Positions 32,513-42,324 of a stretch of DNA of 64,000 nt are shown piece by piece. Made by a program: the position numbers and the translations under genes. The notes beneath the pieces are model-generated. The model had not been told where the DNA came from. It worked only from the letters and a program-made list of their open reading frames with translations, and did no database searches. Each line of letters starts with the position of its first letter. The stretch's first letter is position 1. Source of the DNA: an uncultured Alphaproteobacteria bacterium (lineage in GTDB: Bacteria > Pseudomonadota > Alphaproteobacteria > Micropepsales > Micropepsaceae); assembly GCA_902826695.1 (NCBI GenBank), contig CADEFU010000003.1:401230-465229 (forward strand), read 5' to 3'.

Positions 32513-33841
32513 ATGGCCGAGGCCGTAACGGCGGCACCGAAGGGTGCCGTGCAGATTCCTGACGACGTCAAGCGCCACCGCACCTATGCGCTCGTCATCC
32601 TCACCCTGGCCTACACCTCAAGCTACCTCGACCGCACGATCATGGGCGCGGTCGCCGAGCACATCAAGGAAGACCTGAACCTCTCCGACACGCAATTAGG
32701 CCTGCTCACCGGCTTTGCCTTCGCCGTCTTCTACGCGACGCTGGGCGTACCGCTCGCCGTGCTCTCCGACCGCATGAACCGCCGCAACATCGTGGCAGGC
32801 GCCGTGACGGTATGGAGCGTCATGACCGCCGCTTGCGGTCTGGCGCAAAACTACACGCAGCTTCTGCTCGCGCGCATCGGCGTCGGCATCGGCGAGGCCG
32901 GCTCTTCGCCCCAGTCGCATTCCATGATCGCCGACATGTACGCCGAGCACGAACGCTCTCGCGCGCTCGCGTTTTACGCGCTTGGCGTTTACGTGGGCGG
33001 CATGCTTGGCTTCCTGATCGGCGCGCCGCTGGCGGAGATCTGGGGTTGGCGTTCGGTGTTCCTTGTTGTGGGCTTGCCGGGTCTGCTGATCGCAGCCTTG
33101 ATCTACTTCACCGTGTCCGAACCCGTGCGCGGCCTCGCCGACGGCCTCGCAAGCGCTCACCGCAAGACCCAAACGTTCGACGAAGCCAAGGCGGCGATGC
33201 TTGCGGGCTTCGCCTTCATCTGGAAGTCGAAAGCCTGCCGCCACGTCGTCATCGGCCTGACGCTGACCTCGTTCGTCGGCTACGGCGGCGTGATGTGGGC
33301 GGCCCCATTCCTGAAACGCACGCACAACATCTCCGGCACCGAAATCGGCCTGATCTTGGGCCCCATCGTCGGCATCCTAGGCGCGAGCGGCGCGCTGCTC
33401 GGCGGCTACCTCGCCGACCGTTTGGGGAAGAGCGACAAGCGCTGGAACGCCTGGATCATCGCCGTCGGCAAACTCGCCGCCGCACCGCTCGGCCTCGCGT
33501 TCTACCTGACCGATGACTTCAACACCGCGCTGATCTTCTACCTACCCGCGACCGTGCTTGGCGCGTTCTACTTGGGCCCAAGCTTCGCCATCGTCCAAAG
33601 CACCGCCCCGCTCGCAATGCGCGCAACGCTCTCGGCGATCATGCTCTTCATTTTGAATTTGATCGCCCTGGGCTTGGGCCCTCTCGCCGTCGGTGCCCTC
33701 AGCGACGCGCTGAAAGAATCCTACCAACAAGACTCCCTCCGCTACGCCCTGATGTTCACCTCACTGGTCAACGTCTGGGCCGCGATCCACTTCGTCCTCG
33801 CCGGCAACGCCTACGCAAAGGAAGTGGCGGCCAAAGCCTGA
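32513..33841 (+). CDS. MFS transporter, spinster-like
   Basis: A 442-residue transporter with 12 helices. Family marks include YLDRTIMGAVAEHIKEDLNL at the first helix, DRMNRRNIVAG in the 2/3 loop, and RIGVGIGEAGSSPQSHSMIAD, a motif of the spinster-type MFS common in alphaproteobacterial catabolic loci. GGGAGGAC precedes ATG 32513. It probably imports a hydrophobic or aromatic substrate for the surrounding oxidation genes. Confidence 0.88.
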   Translation: MAEAVTAAPKGAVQIPDDVKRHRTYALVILTLAYTSSYLDRTIMGAVAEHIKEDLNLSDTQLGLLTGFAFAVFYATLGVPLAVLSDRMNRRNIVAGAVTVWSVMTAACGLAQNYTQLLLARIGVGIGEAGSSPQSHSMIADMYAEHERSRALAFYALGVYVGGMLGFLIGAPLAEIWGWRSVFLVVGLPGLLIAALIYFTVSEPVRGLADGLASAHRKTQTFDEAKAAMLAGFAFIWKSKACRHVVIGLTLTSFVGYGGVMWAAPFLKRTHNISGTEIGLILGPIVGILGASGALLGGYLADRLGKSDKRWNAWIIAVGKLAAAPLGLAFYLTDDFNTALIFYLPATVLGAFYLGPSFAIVQSTAPLAMRATLSAIMLFILNLIALGLGPLAVGALSDALKESYQQDSLRYALMFTSLVNVWAAIHFVLAGNAYAKEVAAKA

Positions 33842-33863
33842 GGTCCAGCACCGCGATCGCCGA

Positions 33864-34139
33864 TCAGCGAACCTTCTCTTTCTCTTTGGGCGCCGACACG
33901 CGCCGGGGCGTGCTCTCCGCCTTGGGCTTGGGCAGCAGCCGGAAGCGCGTTTGGCACCACGCGAAATCGACGCCCACATCCAAGAGCGCGTCGGAACGTC
34001 CGCAAGGGCAGGCGAACTCCAAGACCTCGATGACGCGATAGGTCTCCCCGGCAACCAGCGGCACCGGTTGTCCGGTCACATGATTTGGCGCGGCGTTAAC
34101 GCATAGCACCAGATCGCCGGGCCCGACCGCGTCGCTCAT
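33864..34139 (-). CDS. 91-aa protein coupled to the Baeyer-Villiger-type gene
   Basis: A small protein starting DAVGPGDLVLCVNAAPN, with GETYRVIEVLEFACPCG (a CxC pair) and WCQTRFRLLP, then a Lys/Glu/Pro-rich tail. The GDLVVCV...GxxYRV pattern occurs in short, uncharacterised alphaproteobacterial and phage proteins. Its ATG overlaps the stop of the monooxygenase gene (ATGA, 34136-34139). Four cysteines may bind metal, but this is unproved. Confidence 0.65.
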   Translation of the reverse strand: MSDAVGPGDLVLCVNAAPNHVTGQPVPLVAGETYRVIEVLEFACPCGRSDALLDVGVDFAWCQTRFRLLPKPKAESTPRRVSAPKEKEKVR

Positions 34140-35890
34140 GTTGTCGCCGGCATCAGCCCCGCCGCGGTCAGGCGCTCGATGATGATGGGCCACAGCGGTG
34201 CGGGGATGTCGGGCATCGGCGGATGGCTCGTGAAGACGCGCGAATCGCTCAAGACGCGGTCGCCTTGGCGGATGATGAAGCCCTCGTACTCCTTCGCGGC
34301 GACCTGATTGCAGATTTCCGTGTATCTGTGGAGGCCGCCCGCATAGGGCATGAACATCCGCGGTTTGCCCGGCACGTTTGCGCCCATGTACCAGCTGTTC
34401 GCCTGAGGCAACAATGACGGGGTCACCGCTTCGGCCACGTGGCGGCACCACGCAGCCTCGGCCTCGGCGCTCGCCTCGATGCTGGTTTGTTGGCGCTTGC
34501 TTAGCGACACGAGACAGTCGGCGATCCATTCGACGTGCTGTTCGATGGAGTTGATCATGTTGGTCAGGACCGACGGGCTGCCCGGGCCGGTGATCGTGAA
34601 CATGTTCGGGAAGCCCGCCACCATCAGACCCAGATAGGTGCGCGGTCCCTCGGCCCAATGATCCTTGATGCGCCGCCCGCCCACGCCGCGCAGATCGATA
34701 CGGTCGATGGCGCCGGTCATCGCATCGAAGCCCGTGGCGAGCACGACGGTGTCGAAATCGTACTGCCGCGCGCTGGTCGCGATGCCCTGCGCGTTGAAGG
34801 CTTTCAACGGCGTCGCGCGCAGGTCGACCAATTCGACATTGGGCCGGTTGAAGGTCGCGTAGTATCCCGTGTCGACGCACGGCCGCTTGGTGCCGAAGGG
34901 ATGATCCTTGGGTGTCAGCAGATCGGCGACGCCGGGGTCGGCAACCTGCGCGCGGATCTTTTCGGCGATGAAGTCTTGGACGATGCGATTGGCGGCCGGG
35001 TCGATCCCGGTGTCGGCGAACGCACCGAGAATGCGAAATCCGCCCCACGCCCAGCGGCGTTCAAGTTCGGCGCGAACCGCGTCCGGCGCCGTCTCGGTGG
35101 CGAGCGTGGTCGCGTTGGCTTCGTTCTGAAAGCCGCCGGCAGTGTCTTTGGAGGCCGCGCGATAGGCGCGCGGGTCTTTGGACCAGGCTTCGAAATCGGC
35201 TTGCGGGATGGGGCCGTTGTGGGCCGGCATCGAATAATTCGGTGTGCGCTGAAATACCGTCAGCTGAGCGGCCTGAGCGGCGATCACCGGAATCGACTGG
35301 ATCGCCGAGGAGCCGGTGCCGATGATCCCCACGCGCTGCCCCGAGAAATCGACGCCCTCATGCGGCCAGCGCGAGGTCCGGTAGATCGGCCCCTTGAATG
35401 TGTCCAAGCCCGGGAAGGTCACATCGGTCGGAATCGACAAGCATCCGGTCGCCAGGATCAAATGACGGCAGTCGATGCGCGCGCCCTTATCCGTCTCGAC
35501 CCGCCATAGTTGCGCCGCCTCATCCCAATGGGCCGCCGTGACGCGCGTGTTGAAGCGGATGTCGCGCTTCAGGTCGAAGCGGTCGGCCACGTGCTCGGCA
35601 TAGCGCAGCAATTCGGCCTGCGGCGCATAGCGTTCCGACCAGCGCCATTCCGATTCCAAGCTCTCGTCGAAGCCGAAACTGTATTCCAGGCTCTGAATGT
35701 CGACGCGCGCGCCCGGATAGCGGTTCCAGTACCACGTGCCGCCGACGCCGCTGCCGGCTTCGACCACCTTCGCGCTGATGCCCAGCCCACGCAGCTTGTG
35801 CAGCATGTACATGCCCGCAAAGCCCGCCCCGACAATGAGGGCGTCGATCGTCTGAGCATCGGGAGACTTCTTCGCGGCGGCGTCGACCAT
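34136..35890 (-). CDS. Flavin-containing monooxygenase, Baeyer-Villiger type
   Basis: A 584-residue enzyme with two Rossmann motifs (GAGFAGMYML near residue 22, GTGSSAIQSIP near 195) and the Baeyer-Villiger region FKGPIYRTSRWP. The fingerprint FxGxxxHxxxWP normally has His at the seventh position; here it is Arg (codon CGG). The rest resembles cyclohexanone/phenylacetone monooxygenases that insert oxygen next to a ketone. It follows the GMC gene by 124 bp on the same strand and is coupled to a 91-aa gene. Confidence 0.88.
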   Translation of the reverse strand: MVDAAAKKSPDAQTIDALIVGAGFAGMYMLHKLRGLGISAKVVEAGSGVGGTWYWNRYPGARVDIQSLEYSFGFDESLESEWRWSERYAPQAELLRYAEHVADRFDLKRDIRFNTRVTAAHWDEAAQLWRVETDKGARIDCRHLILATGCLSIPTDVTFPGLDTFKGPIYRTSRWPHEGVDFSGQRVGIIGTGSSAIQSIPVIAAQAAQLTVFQRTPNYSMPAHNGPIPQADFEAWSKDPRAYRAASKDTAGGFQNEANATTLATETAPDAVRAELERRWAWGGFRILGAFADTGIDPAANRIVQDFIAEKIRAQVADPGVADLLTPKDHPFGTKRPCVDTGYYATFNRPNVELVDLRATPLKAFNAQGIATSARQYDFDTVVLATGFDAMTGAIDRIDLRGVGGRRIKDHWAEGPRTYLGLMVAGFPNMFTITGPGSPSVLTNMINSIEQHVEWIADCLVSLSKRQQTSIEASAEAEAAWCRHVAEAVTPSLLPQANSWYMGANVPGKPRMFMPYAGGLHRYTEICNQVAAKEYEGFIIRQGDRVLSDSRVFTSHPPMPDIPAPLWPIIIERLTAAGLMPATT

Positions 35891-36014
35891 GGCGTTTGTC
35901 CGTTCAATAGGTTGCTTAAGCTCTTCTAGCCGAAACCGTCACCCACCGGAATACGCTTGCAAGCGGTCGTTTCGCCATTGCAGGCAGGAAAGTGCGGGCG
36001 GACGCCGCCGTCCG

Positions 36015-37670
36015 TCACGCAGCTTTGCGCCCCAAAATCATATCGCTCGCCTTCTCCGCGATCATGATCGTCGGGGCGTTCGTGTTGCCCGAAACCAGCC
36101 GCGGCATGATCGAGGCGTCAACGACGCGCAAGCCCTCGATGCCGTGTACGCGCAGCTGCGCGTCCACCACCGCGCGCGTCCCGTGACCCATCTGGCAGGT
36201 GCCGACCGGGTGATAGATCGTGGCGCCGTTGTTGCGCGCGTACTCCAAGAGATCCGCGTCGGTCTTCGCAGCCTCGCCGGGCGTGAGTTCGCCTTGCACG
36301 TAAGGTTGAAGCGCGGGTTGGGTCGCAATCTTGCGCGCCCATTTCAGCCCCGCGACGATCACCTCGCGGTCGAGCGGGTCGCTCAGATAATTCGGTTGGA
36401 TCGCGGGATAGACGGTCGGGTCTGCCGACTTGATGCGGATCCATCCTCGGCTCTCGGGCCGCAACTGGCACGGCGCTATCGTAAGGCCCGGCGCCTGTTC
36501 AAGCTCCATGTTGCCCGTGCTCGCCAACTTCTCCGTGTCCACCGTCGCGGGCAGGATGTGATACTGAATGTCGGGCGAGATCAGATCGGGCCGCGACTTG
36601 ACGAATGCCGCGATGTGCGCGGCGGACAACGTCAGCAAGCCCTTGCGCTGGAACACATACTTGAAAGCTTCCTTCACGAACGGCAGGCCGCGGCTCGTCT
36701 CGTTGATCGAGGGTGTGCCCGGTTTCAATCGGAACGTCGTCCCGACGACATAGTGATCCTGCAAGTTCTCGCCGACACCCGGCAGATCGTGCACTGTCGC
36801 GAGCCCGAGGCTCTGCAGCAACTGCCCGTCGCCGATGCCCGACAGCTGCAGCAGTTGCGGCGAGTTGATCGCGCCGCCGGCCAAGATCACCTCGCGCCGC
36901 GCCCGCGCCGTGACGATGCGCCCGTCTTGCGCGTACTCGACGCCCGTCGCCTTGCGCCCTTGCATCGTCACGCGCCGCGCCAGCGCCCGCGTTTCGACCT
37001 TAAGATTGGGCCGGCTCATCGCCGGATGCAGATAGGCGACCGCCGCCGACTGGCGCAGACCGTTCTTCACCGTCAGCTGATAGTAGCCGGCGCCTTCCTG
37101 CGTGTCGGCGTTGACGTCGTCGTTGCGCGGAACACCGGCCTCCACACACGCGTCGACCACTGCGTCCGAAATCGGATGCCGCTCGGTCACGTCCGAAACG
37201 TTCAACGGCCCACCCGTCGCATGCCAGCCATCGGCCCCGCGCTCTTGATGCTCCGCGCGTCGGAAGTAGGGGAACACGTCCTCCCAGCTCCACCCCTCGC
37301 AGCCCAACTGCCGCCAACCGTCATAATCCGCCTGCTGCCCGCGGATATAGAGCAGCCCGTTGATCGACGACGACCCGCCCAGCACTTTACCGCGCGGCCA
37401 CATATGCACGCGCCCGCCCGACGAGGCGTCGGGTTCCGTCGGGAACAGCCAATTGATCTTCGGATCCTTCAGCCCCTGCGCATAACCCACCGGAATGTGG
37501 ATCATCAAATTAGACATGAACTGCGACGGCGCCTTCGTCGGCCTGTCGTCCGCCCCCGCCTCCAGCAGCAGGACGGAGTTCTTGCCGTCCGCCGAAAGCC
37601 GGTTCGCCAGCACGCATCCCGCGCTGCCCGCACCCACGATGATGAAATCGAATTCCGGATTGTCGCTCAT
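36015..37670 (-). CDS. GMC family FAD-dependent alcohol dehydrogenase
   Basis: A 551-residue choline-dehydrogenase-like enzyme with FAD motif [18 protein letters not shown] (9-26), the GMC signature [14 protein letters not shown], and a C-terminal active site HPVGTCQMG with a later Asn in [17 protein letters not shown]. Such enzymes (for example AlkJ) oxidise aliphatic alcohols and pass electrons to the respiratory chain. GGGGGGA precedes ATG 37670. It sits between the AraC regulator and the monooxygenase on one strand, supporting a catabolic operon. Confidence 0.9.
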   Translation of the reverse strand: MSDNPEFDFIIVGAGSAGCVLANRLSADGKNSVLLLEAGADDRPTKAPSQFMSNLMIHIPVGYAQGLKDPKINWLFPTEPDASSGGRVHMWPRGKVLGGSSSINGLLYIRGQQADYDGWRQLGCEGWSWEDVFPYFRRAEHQERGADGWHATGGPLNVSDVTERHPISDAVVDACVEAGVPRNDDVNADTQEGAGYYQLTVKNGLRQSAAVAYLHPAMSRPNLKVETRALARRVTMQGRKATGVEYAQDGRIVTARARREVILAGGAINSPQLLQLSGIGDGQLLQSLGLATVHDLPGVGENLQDHYVVGTTFRLKPGTPSINETSRGLPFVKEAFKYVFQRKGLLTLSAAHIAAFVKSRPDLISPDIQYHILPATVDTEKLASTGNMELEQAPGLTIAPCQLRPESRGWIRIKSADPTVYPAIQPNYLSDPLDREVIVAGLKWARKIATQPALQPYVQGELTPGEAAKTDADLLEYARNNGATIYHPVGTCQMGHGTRAVVDAQLRVHGIEGLRVVDASIMPRLVSGNTNAPTIMIAEKASDMILGRKAA

Positions 37671-37717
37671 TCCCCCCATTTGCCTCATGAGCGGCAGGAG
37701 AGCAAGCACCGCCGCAG

Positions 37718-38776
37718 TCAGCCGTCGCGTCTTGCGCGCGGAGATGCGCCCGTCCAGCGCTTGAAAGCGCGGGCAAACGTCGAACGGTCCGAGAAGCCAA
37801 CAAGGTAGGCGGTCTCGTTCACCGACACCTTCTTCCCGTCGAGATAGTGCAGCGCCATTTTGTGGCGCAACGCGTCGAGCACGCGCTCGAACGTCGTGTC
37901 CTCCGCTTTGAGCTTTCGGTACAGCGTCTTGCGGCTCAAACCCAGGCGCTGCGCCACCTGTTCGATGTCCAGCGCACCTGTGTGCAGTTGCGGGATCAAC
38001 AGGCGCTCGACCTGGCTCCGGGTGGTCTTGGAACTTTCGAGCGACTCCAACAGTTCGCTCGCGCGCTGACTCAACACGCCGAACGCGTAACGGGTCGTAC
38101 GCGCGACCTTGCGATTGATCCAAGACGCGTCGATAAGCAATGCGTTGCGGTCGCATCCGAACGAAACCGGCGCACGAAACACGCGTTCGTACTCGGCGCG
38201 ATACGAGGGTGCCTCGTGCGTGACCCGGGCGCCAATGACGAATGGCTTGTCGTCGTCGCCGAACAGGCGGGAGTGGCAAGCGATGCGCGCGAAGGTGGAC
38301 TCAGTCATCTCCGGAAAACTGTTCGGGTCCTGTCGAAGATCGACAAGCCACATACCCTCGTCGTCGCGGACGTTGCGAAACCGCTCACCGGCACCCAGAT
38401 CGACTTCGGCAATAAGCTGACCATAGCGGTTGAGTTGCTGCAGCGCGTGCGCCATCGTCTCCGACGCATCGGCGATGAGTCCGACGATCGAAAACTCCGA
38501 CAAGTCGGACCCCGCGCCGAAGTGAAGCGCGAGCGCAGGGTCGCCGCTCATCGATTGTCCTTCCCGCATCAGCGCCTTGAACCGATCGAAGGGCAGGCGG
38601 CTGTCGGCGTCCGCCAGTTCGTTTGCCGTGATGCCCGCCTTCGCAAGAAGGCCCTTGCGATCGGCTCCCTTGCCGACCGCAAACTCCAAGAGCGCCCGGG
38701 CGTAACCGGCGGCGACCGTGGGACCTGCAGTTCGCGAAATGGGACGTGGAGCCGCCTTTTTGTCCCTTGCTGCCAT
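37718..38776 (-). CDS. AraC-family transcriptional regulator
   Basis: A 352-residue regulator. The N-terminal part has the arabinose-binding-like fold of the OruR/ArgR subgroup (ADSRLPFDRFKALMREG, GDPALALHFG). The C-terminus has two helix-turn-helices (LDIEQVAQRLGLSRKTLYRK and SVNETAYLVGFSDRSTFARA). This subgroup often activates adjacent oxidative catabolism genes. The ATG at 38776 is chosen; a GTG at 38812 is possible. It is upstream of, and on the strand of, the GMC gene (47 bp) and divergent from the DUF2306 gene. Confidence 0.88.
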   Translation of the reverse strand: MAARDKKAAPRPISRTAGPTVAAGYARALLEFAVGKGADRKGLLAKAGITANELADADSRLPFDRFKALMREGQSMSGDPALALHFGAGSDLSEFSIVGLIADASETMAHALQQLNRYGQLIAEVDLGAGERFRNVRDDEGMWLVDLRQDPNSFPEMTESTFARIACHSRLFGDDDKPFVIGARVTHEAPSYRAEYERVFRAPVSFGCDRNALLIDASWINRKVARTTRYAFGVLSQRASELLESLESSKTTRSQVERLLIPQLHTGALDIEQVAQRLGLSRKTLYRKLKAEDTTFERVLDALRHKMALHYLDGKKVSVNETAYLVGFSDRSTFARAFKRWTGASPRARRDG

Positions 38777-38843
38777 AGGCCTGCGCCGTCCCTCTCCAGT
38801 AATCGTGCGCACGTTTAGTCATTGGACGGAGCGCGCGCAATCG

Positions 38844-39680
38844 ATGGCAGCGACGGATGGTCTTGGCCCGACGGGGACCGCAAGCGAAAGCTGGGCAGGG
38901 AGCGCATTGACCGCAGCGGCGGTGCTTTGGTACGTGGCCGCAGCGATCGGACAAGCGGCCTTCGCGACCTATGTCCTGGTGTTTTACGGCGGCACAGGCG
39001 CGGTGGGAAATTTCGAAGCGTGGAACAAGCGCTTGATGAACGGAATCATCGAGGGCGATCCGCTGGGCAACGCCGCCGTCGTGGCCCACCTCGTACTCGC
39101 CTTCGTAATCACCGTTGGCGGACCGCTGCAGCTGGTTCCCGGAATCCGCGCCAGAGCTCCCGCCTTCCATCGTTGGAACGGGCGGGCGTACATCGCGACC
39201 GCGATCGTGATCAGCTTGGGTGGCCTTTACATGGTGTGGGCGCGCGGCGTGTTCGGAGGCTTCGTCAATCAAGTCGCGATTTCGCTCAACGCCTTGCTGA
39301 TAATTTTCTTCGCCGTGATCGCCGTGCGCTACGCGATCGCGCGCGACATCGCCACGCATCACAGATGGGCGCTACGACTGTTCATTGCCGTGAGCGGCGT
39401 GTGGTTCTATCGCGTGGGCATCATGGCGTGGATTCTTGGCAACGGCGCCCCCGTCGGAATCGGCGAGAACTTGGACGGGCCGTTCGACCGGTTCATTGCC
39501 TTCGCGAACTATCTGCTGCCGCTCGCAATTCTTGAGCTGTACTTCCGCGTGCGCGACCGCGCCGGTGCCCTCGGGCACTATGCGATGGCGTTGCTGTTGG
39601 TCGCACTGACCGGGGTTATGGCACTGGGAATCTTCGGCGCCATCGCAGGGATGTGGCTGCCGCGCATTCAGTCGATGTGA
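38844..39680 (+). CDS. DUF2306 membrane protein
   Basis: A 278-residue protein with about seven helices. The conserved histidines of DUF2306 are present in HRWNGRAYIA and ATHHRWALRLFIAVSG. Members are heme/copper-type membrane proteins by character but have no proven function. It is divergent from the AraC gene with 67 bp between start codons, and convergent with the acyl-CoA dehydrogenase gene. Confidence 0.8.
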   Translation: MAATDGLGPTGTASESWAGSALTAAAVLWYVAAAIGQAAFATYVLVFYGGTGAVGNFEAWNKRLMNGIIEGDPLGNAAVVAHLVLAFVITVGGPLQLVPGIRARAPAFHRWNGRAYIATAIVISLGGLYMVWARGVFGGFVNQVAISLNALLIIFFAVIAVRYAIARDIATHHRWALRLFIAVSGVWFYRVGIMAWILGNGAPVGIGENLDGPFDRFIAFANYLLPLAILELYFRVRDRAGALGHYAMALLLVALTGVMALGIFGAIAGMWLPRIQSM

Positions 39681-39685
39681 GACGC

Positions 39686-39712
39686 GCGGGGAGGGCGCGA
39701 AGCCCACCCCGC
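39686..39712. terminator. Hairpin between convergent genes
   Basis: GCGGGG-A-GGGC (39686-39696) pairs with GCCC-A-CCCCGC (39702-39712) around GCGAA, with one A-A mismatch. It lies between the stops of the DUF2306 and acyl-CoA dehydrogenase genes. The T-tract is weak. Confidence 0.5.
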
Positions 39713-39723
39713 CGTCGACAGTT

Positions 39724-40995
39724 TTAGTGCCGCGTGATCTCCGCGCGGCCCACCACCATATGGTGCACCTCGTCGGGACCGTCGGCAAAGCGCAGATGGC
39801 GCTGATGCGCGTACATCTCGGCCAAAGGCGTCCAGTGCGAGATGCCGGTCGCGCCGTGAATCTGCATCGCCTGGTCGATGATCGTGCACACACGCTCGGG
39901 CACCATGGCCTTGACCATGGAGACCCACACGCGCGCTTCGCGGTTACCGAGCACGTCCATCGCGCGCGCCGCTTTCAGCACCATCAGCCGCATCGCCTCG
40001 ATGTCGATCCGTGCCCGCGAGACAAGTTCCATATTCTTGCCGAGGTTGATGATCGGCTTGCCGAACGCCTCGCGCGAGACGCCGCGCTTGACCATGAGAT
40101 CAAGCGCCCGCTCCGCCTGGCCGATCGAGCGCATGCAGTGATGAATGCGCCCCGGCCCGAGCCGCAGTTGCGAAATCTCAAACCCGCGCCCTTCGCCGAG
40201 CAACATGTTCGACGCCGGCACGCGCACATTGTCGAACTTCAAATGCATATGGCCGCGCGGCGCGTGATCCTCGCCGAACACGGACATGGCGCCCAGGATC
40301 TTCACGCCGGGCGTGTCCATCGGCACCAAAATCTGCGAGTGCTGGAACTGCGCGGCGGCGTTGGGACTCGATTTCACCATCACGATCATGATCTTGCAGC
40401 GCGGATCGCCCGCGCCGGAGATGTAGTATTTCTCGCCGTTCAGAACCCACTCGTTGCCCACGAGTTCCGCGCGCATCGAAATGTTCTTCGCATCCGATGA
40501 CGCGACGCCGGGCTCCGTCATTGCATAGGCCGAGCGGATTTCGCCGTTCAGCAAGGGCTTCAGCCAGCGCTCTTTCTGCTCGGGCGTGCCGACACGCTCG
40601 ATCACTTCCATGTTCCCGGTATCGGGTGCCGAACAGTTCAGCGACTCCGACGCCAGCGAATGCTTGCCGAGTTCCGCCGCAATATAGGCGTAGTCGAGGT
40701 TGGTCAGACCGCGCCCGATCTCCGCATGCGGAAGGAAGAAGTTCCAAAGCCCGGACGCCTTCGCCTTGTTCTTCGCCGTCTCGAGAAGTTCAAGCTGCCC
40801 CGGCGCCCAAGACCAGCGGTCCTTGCGCCCTTCGCCGAGCCGATGAAACTCAGCCTCGATCGGCGCCACATTCTCCGCGATATGCTTTTTCACCGCGTTG
40901 AACAAAGGCTGCGCCTCGTCCGACATCGCAAGGTGATTGAGGCGCGGGTCGAGATGGTCGGGTTCTGCTGCGCTGCGTTTTTGGGCTTGGCTCAT
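39724..40995 (-). CDS. Acyl-CoA dehydrogenase
   Basis: A 423-residue flavoprotein with all family blocks: AYAMTEPGVASSDAKNI (FAD/substrate), GEKYYISGAGDP, and near the C-terminus QIHGATGISHWTPLAEMYA. The size and the long N-terminus fit the ACAD10/11-like bacterial group acting on medium, branched or hydroxylated acyl-CoA. CAGGAGG precedes ATG 40995. It could perform the beta-oxidation step downstream of the hydroxylase/monooxygenase genes. Confidence 0.9.
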   Translation of the reverse strand: MSQAQKRSAAEPDHLDPRLNHLAMSDEAQPLFNAVKKHIAENVAPIEAEFHRLGEGRKDRWSWAPGQLELLETAKNKAKASGLWNFFLPHAEIGRGLTNLDYAYIAAELGKHSLASESLNCSAPDTGNMEVIERVGTPEQKERWLKPLLNGEIRSAYAMTEPGVASSDAKNISMRAELVGNEWVLNGEKYYISGAGDPRCKIMIVMVKSSPNAAAQFQHSQILVPMDTPGVKILGAMSVFGEDHAPRGHMHLKFDNVRVPASNMLLGEGRGFEISQLRLGPGRIHHCMRSIGQAERALDLMVKRGVSREAFGKPIINLGKNMELVSRARIDIEAMRLMVLKAARAMDVLGNREARVWVSMVKAMVPERVCTIIDQAMQIHGATGISHWTPLAEMYAHQRHLRFADGPDEVHHMVVGRAEITRH

Positions 40996-41100
40996 GGGGC
41001 CTCCTGTGGCGGTGTTGAATGGCAATGGACCACTCTATACCCGCCCCCTGCGGGGATGGGTAGTTGCCAGGCCGCTTGAGCTCTGTTCTTGTTTCGTCAG

Positions 41101-41988
41101 CTAGGGCGTTGTCGCGACGTATTGCGTCGCGTAATACCAATCGCGCTCATCGCGCAGCTTGGACGCCGCGATCAGCTCGAAGTTCAGCGACTGACCCGCG
41201 TAGTATTGCATGCGCCACAGATAATCCGTGGGTGCAAGGCTGACGCCGGGGCGCGTCGTCACCCGCGCGTTGCCGCAGGCATGCTGCTGCGCCGCGGTCG
41301 GCGTCAGACGGATGCGGTTGCCGGCGACCGTGTAGCGGCCCTTGTCGATAAAGACCGTGCAGCGGCTCGTCTGCTGATAGAGATCGGCGCTCTCATACGT
41401 GCCGTTCGCACGGAACTCGATGCCGTTCGAGGACCACGTCGTGGCGACGAAAGCGCCCGTCACGGTGTTGTAGTTGTCGGCGATCGGGCCCGTGCCGCCC
41501 CAACGCCGCACGAGCAATGACGGATCGGCGGGAAGTGTACCCGTGAATGTCACGCGATCGCGGCGGCGGCCCTCGAACAACTCGTTCACGTCCCCATTGT
41601 AGGGAATAAGACGTATAGCGACATCAAGGCGTCCGGGTTGAACGTCCGCCGGCTCTTGGTTCGGATAGCGCGAATACACGGCGGCCTCGTCACCCGCGTC
41701 CATGTCGCCCGTCCGGTTCAAGTCGCGATAGGCGACGAGTCGGTAGGTGCCAGGCGTCACGCCCGTAAAGCGGAAGTAGCCGACGGCGCTGCCGTTTTGA
41801 ATAATTATAGGCACGTTCGCAGCGCAGTCCGCCTGATCGCCGTTCACCGGACAAAGTTCGATACGCGTGCCGGCAACTGAACGCGCGCCCGGCGCCGCAA
41901 CAATCGCCCCACCGATATCGGCCGCGGCAGCAGTGAGCGGGCAGAGGAGGGCGATTGCTACCGTGAAGACTGCGAAGCGGCGTTGCAT
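41101..41988 (-). CDS. Secreted protein with prealbumin-like domain, unknown
   Basis: A 295-residue protein with signal peptide (cleavage near AAA-AD, residue 22). The first 110 residues form a beta-sandwich of the carboxypeptidase-regulatory/DUF2141-like type (VTPGTYRLVAYRDLNRTGDM, ending in an acidic loop DAGDEAAV). The C-terminal half has regularly spaced Cys and resembles a secreted beta-rich domain (SSNGIEFRANGTYESADLY). No enzyme motif is seen. Confidence 0.6.
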   Translation of the reverse strand: MQRRFAVFTVAIALLCPLTAAAADIGGAIVAAPGARSVAGTRIELCPVNGDQADCAANVPIIIQNGSAVGYFRFTGVTPGTYRLVAYRDLNRTGDMDAGDEAAVYSRYPNQEPADVQPGRLDVAIRLIPYNGDVNELFEGRRRDRVTFTGTLPADPSLLVRRWGGTGPIADNYNTVTGAFVATTWSSNGIEFRANGTYESADLYQQTSRCTVFIDKGRYTVAGNRIRLTPTAAQQHACGNARVTTRPGVSLAPTDYLWRMQYYAGQSLNFELIAASKLRDERDWYYATQYVATTP

Positions 41989-42324
41989 TGGCTTTATCCC
42001 TGGGCGCAGTGAGTCATCCAACGTACGATCTGTGCCGCGGTCGTCCGCTACCATCAAATGATGGAGGTCGTGCGAATTTGAAGCCGGGTGTGCCCAGCGT
42101 GCAGTCGGCAGAAGCATCGCCGTCTGAAGGCTTCCCGTTGCTGTGTCGTCCGCGGCCGTGTAGGTCAGCGTCCGGTTCGTGCTGCCCTTCTACGGGCGCA
42201 GTTCAGAACGTATTCACCGCCGTTCGGTCGCGCGGGGAGAGGGCTTAGTTGATCGCCTCGATGCGGTCCAGAATCTTCCCGAGGTCGGCCGCAGCGTTGC
42301 GTAACACGGGGACGGCTTACGTAT
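41989..42324. other. Intergenic region, no gene supported
   Basis: No coding frame is supported. Short repeats of ACGTATTCACC occur at about 42209-42219 and 42318-42328, once with a CGCC flank. The promoter of the 41101 gene should be at the left part. Otherwise nothing is recognised. Confidence 0.45.

Noticed and set aside
35955..36014. Hairpin-like GGACG/CGTCC sequence after the GMC gene as a terminator
   Set aside because: The stem is only 5 bp with no T-run; too weak to call.
35889..37808. A 639-codon plus-strand frame antisense to the GMC gene
   Set aside because: Its Arg/His-rich text is the mirror of a well-conserved GMC enzyme; no motif of its own.
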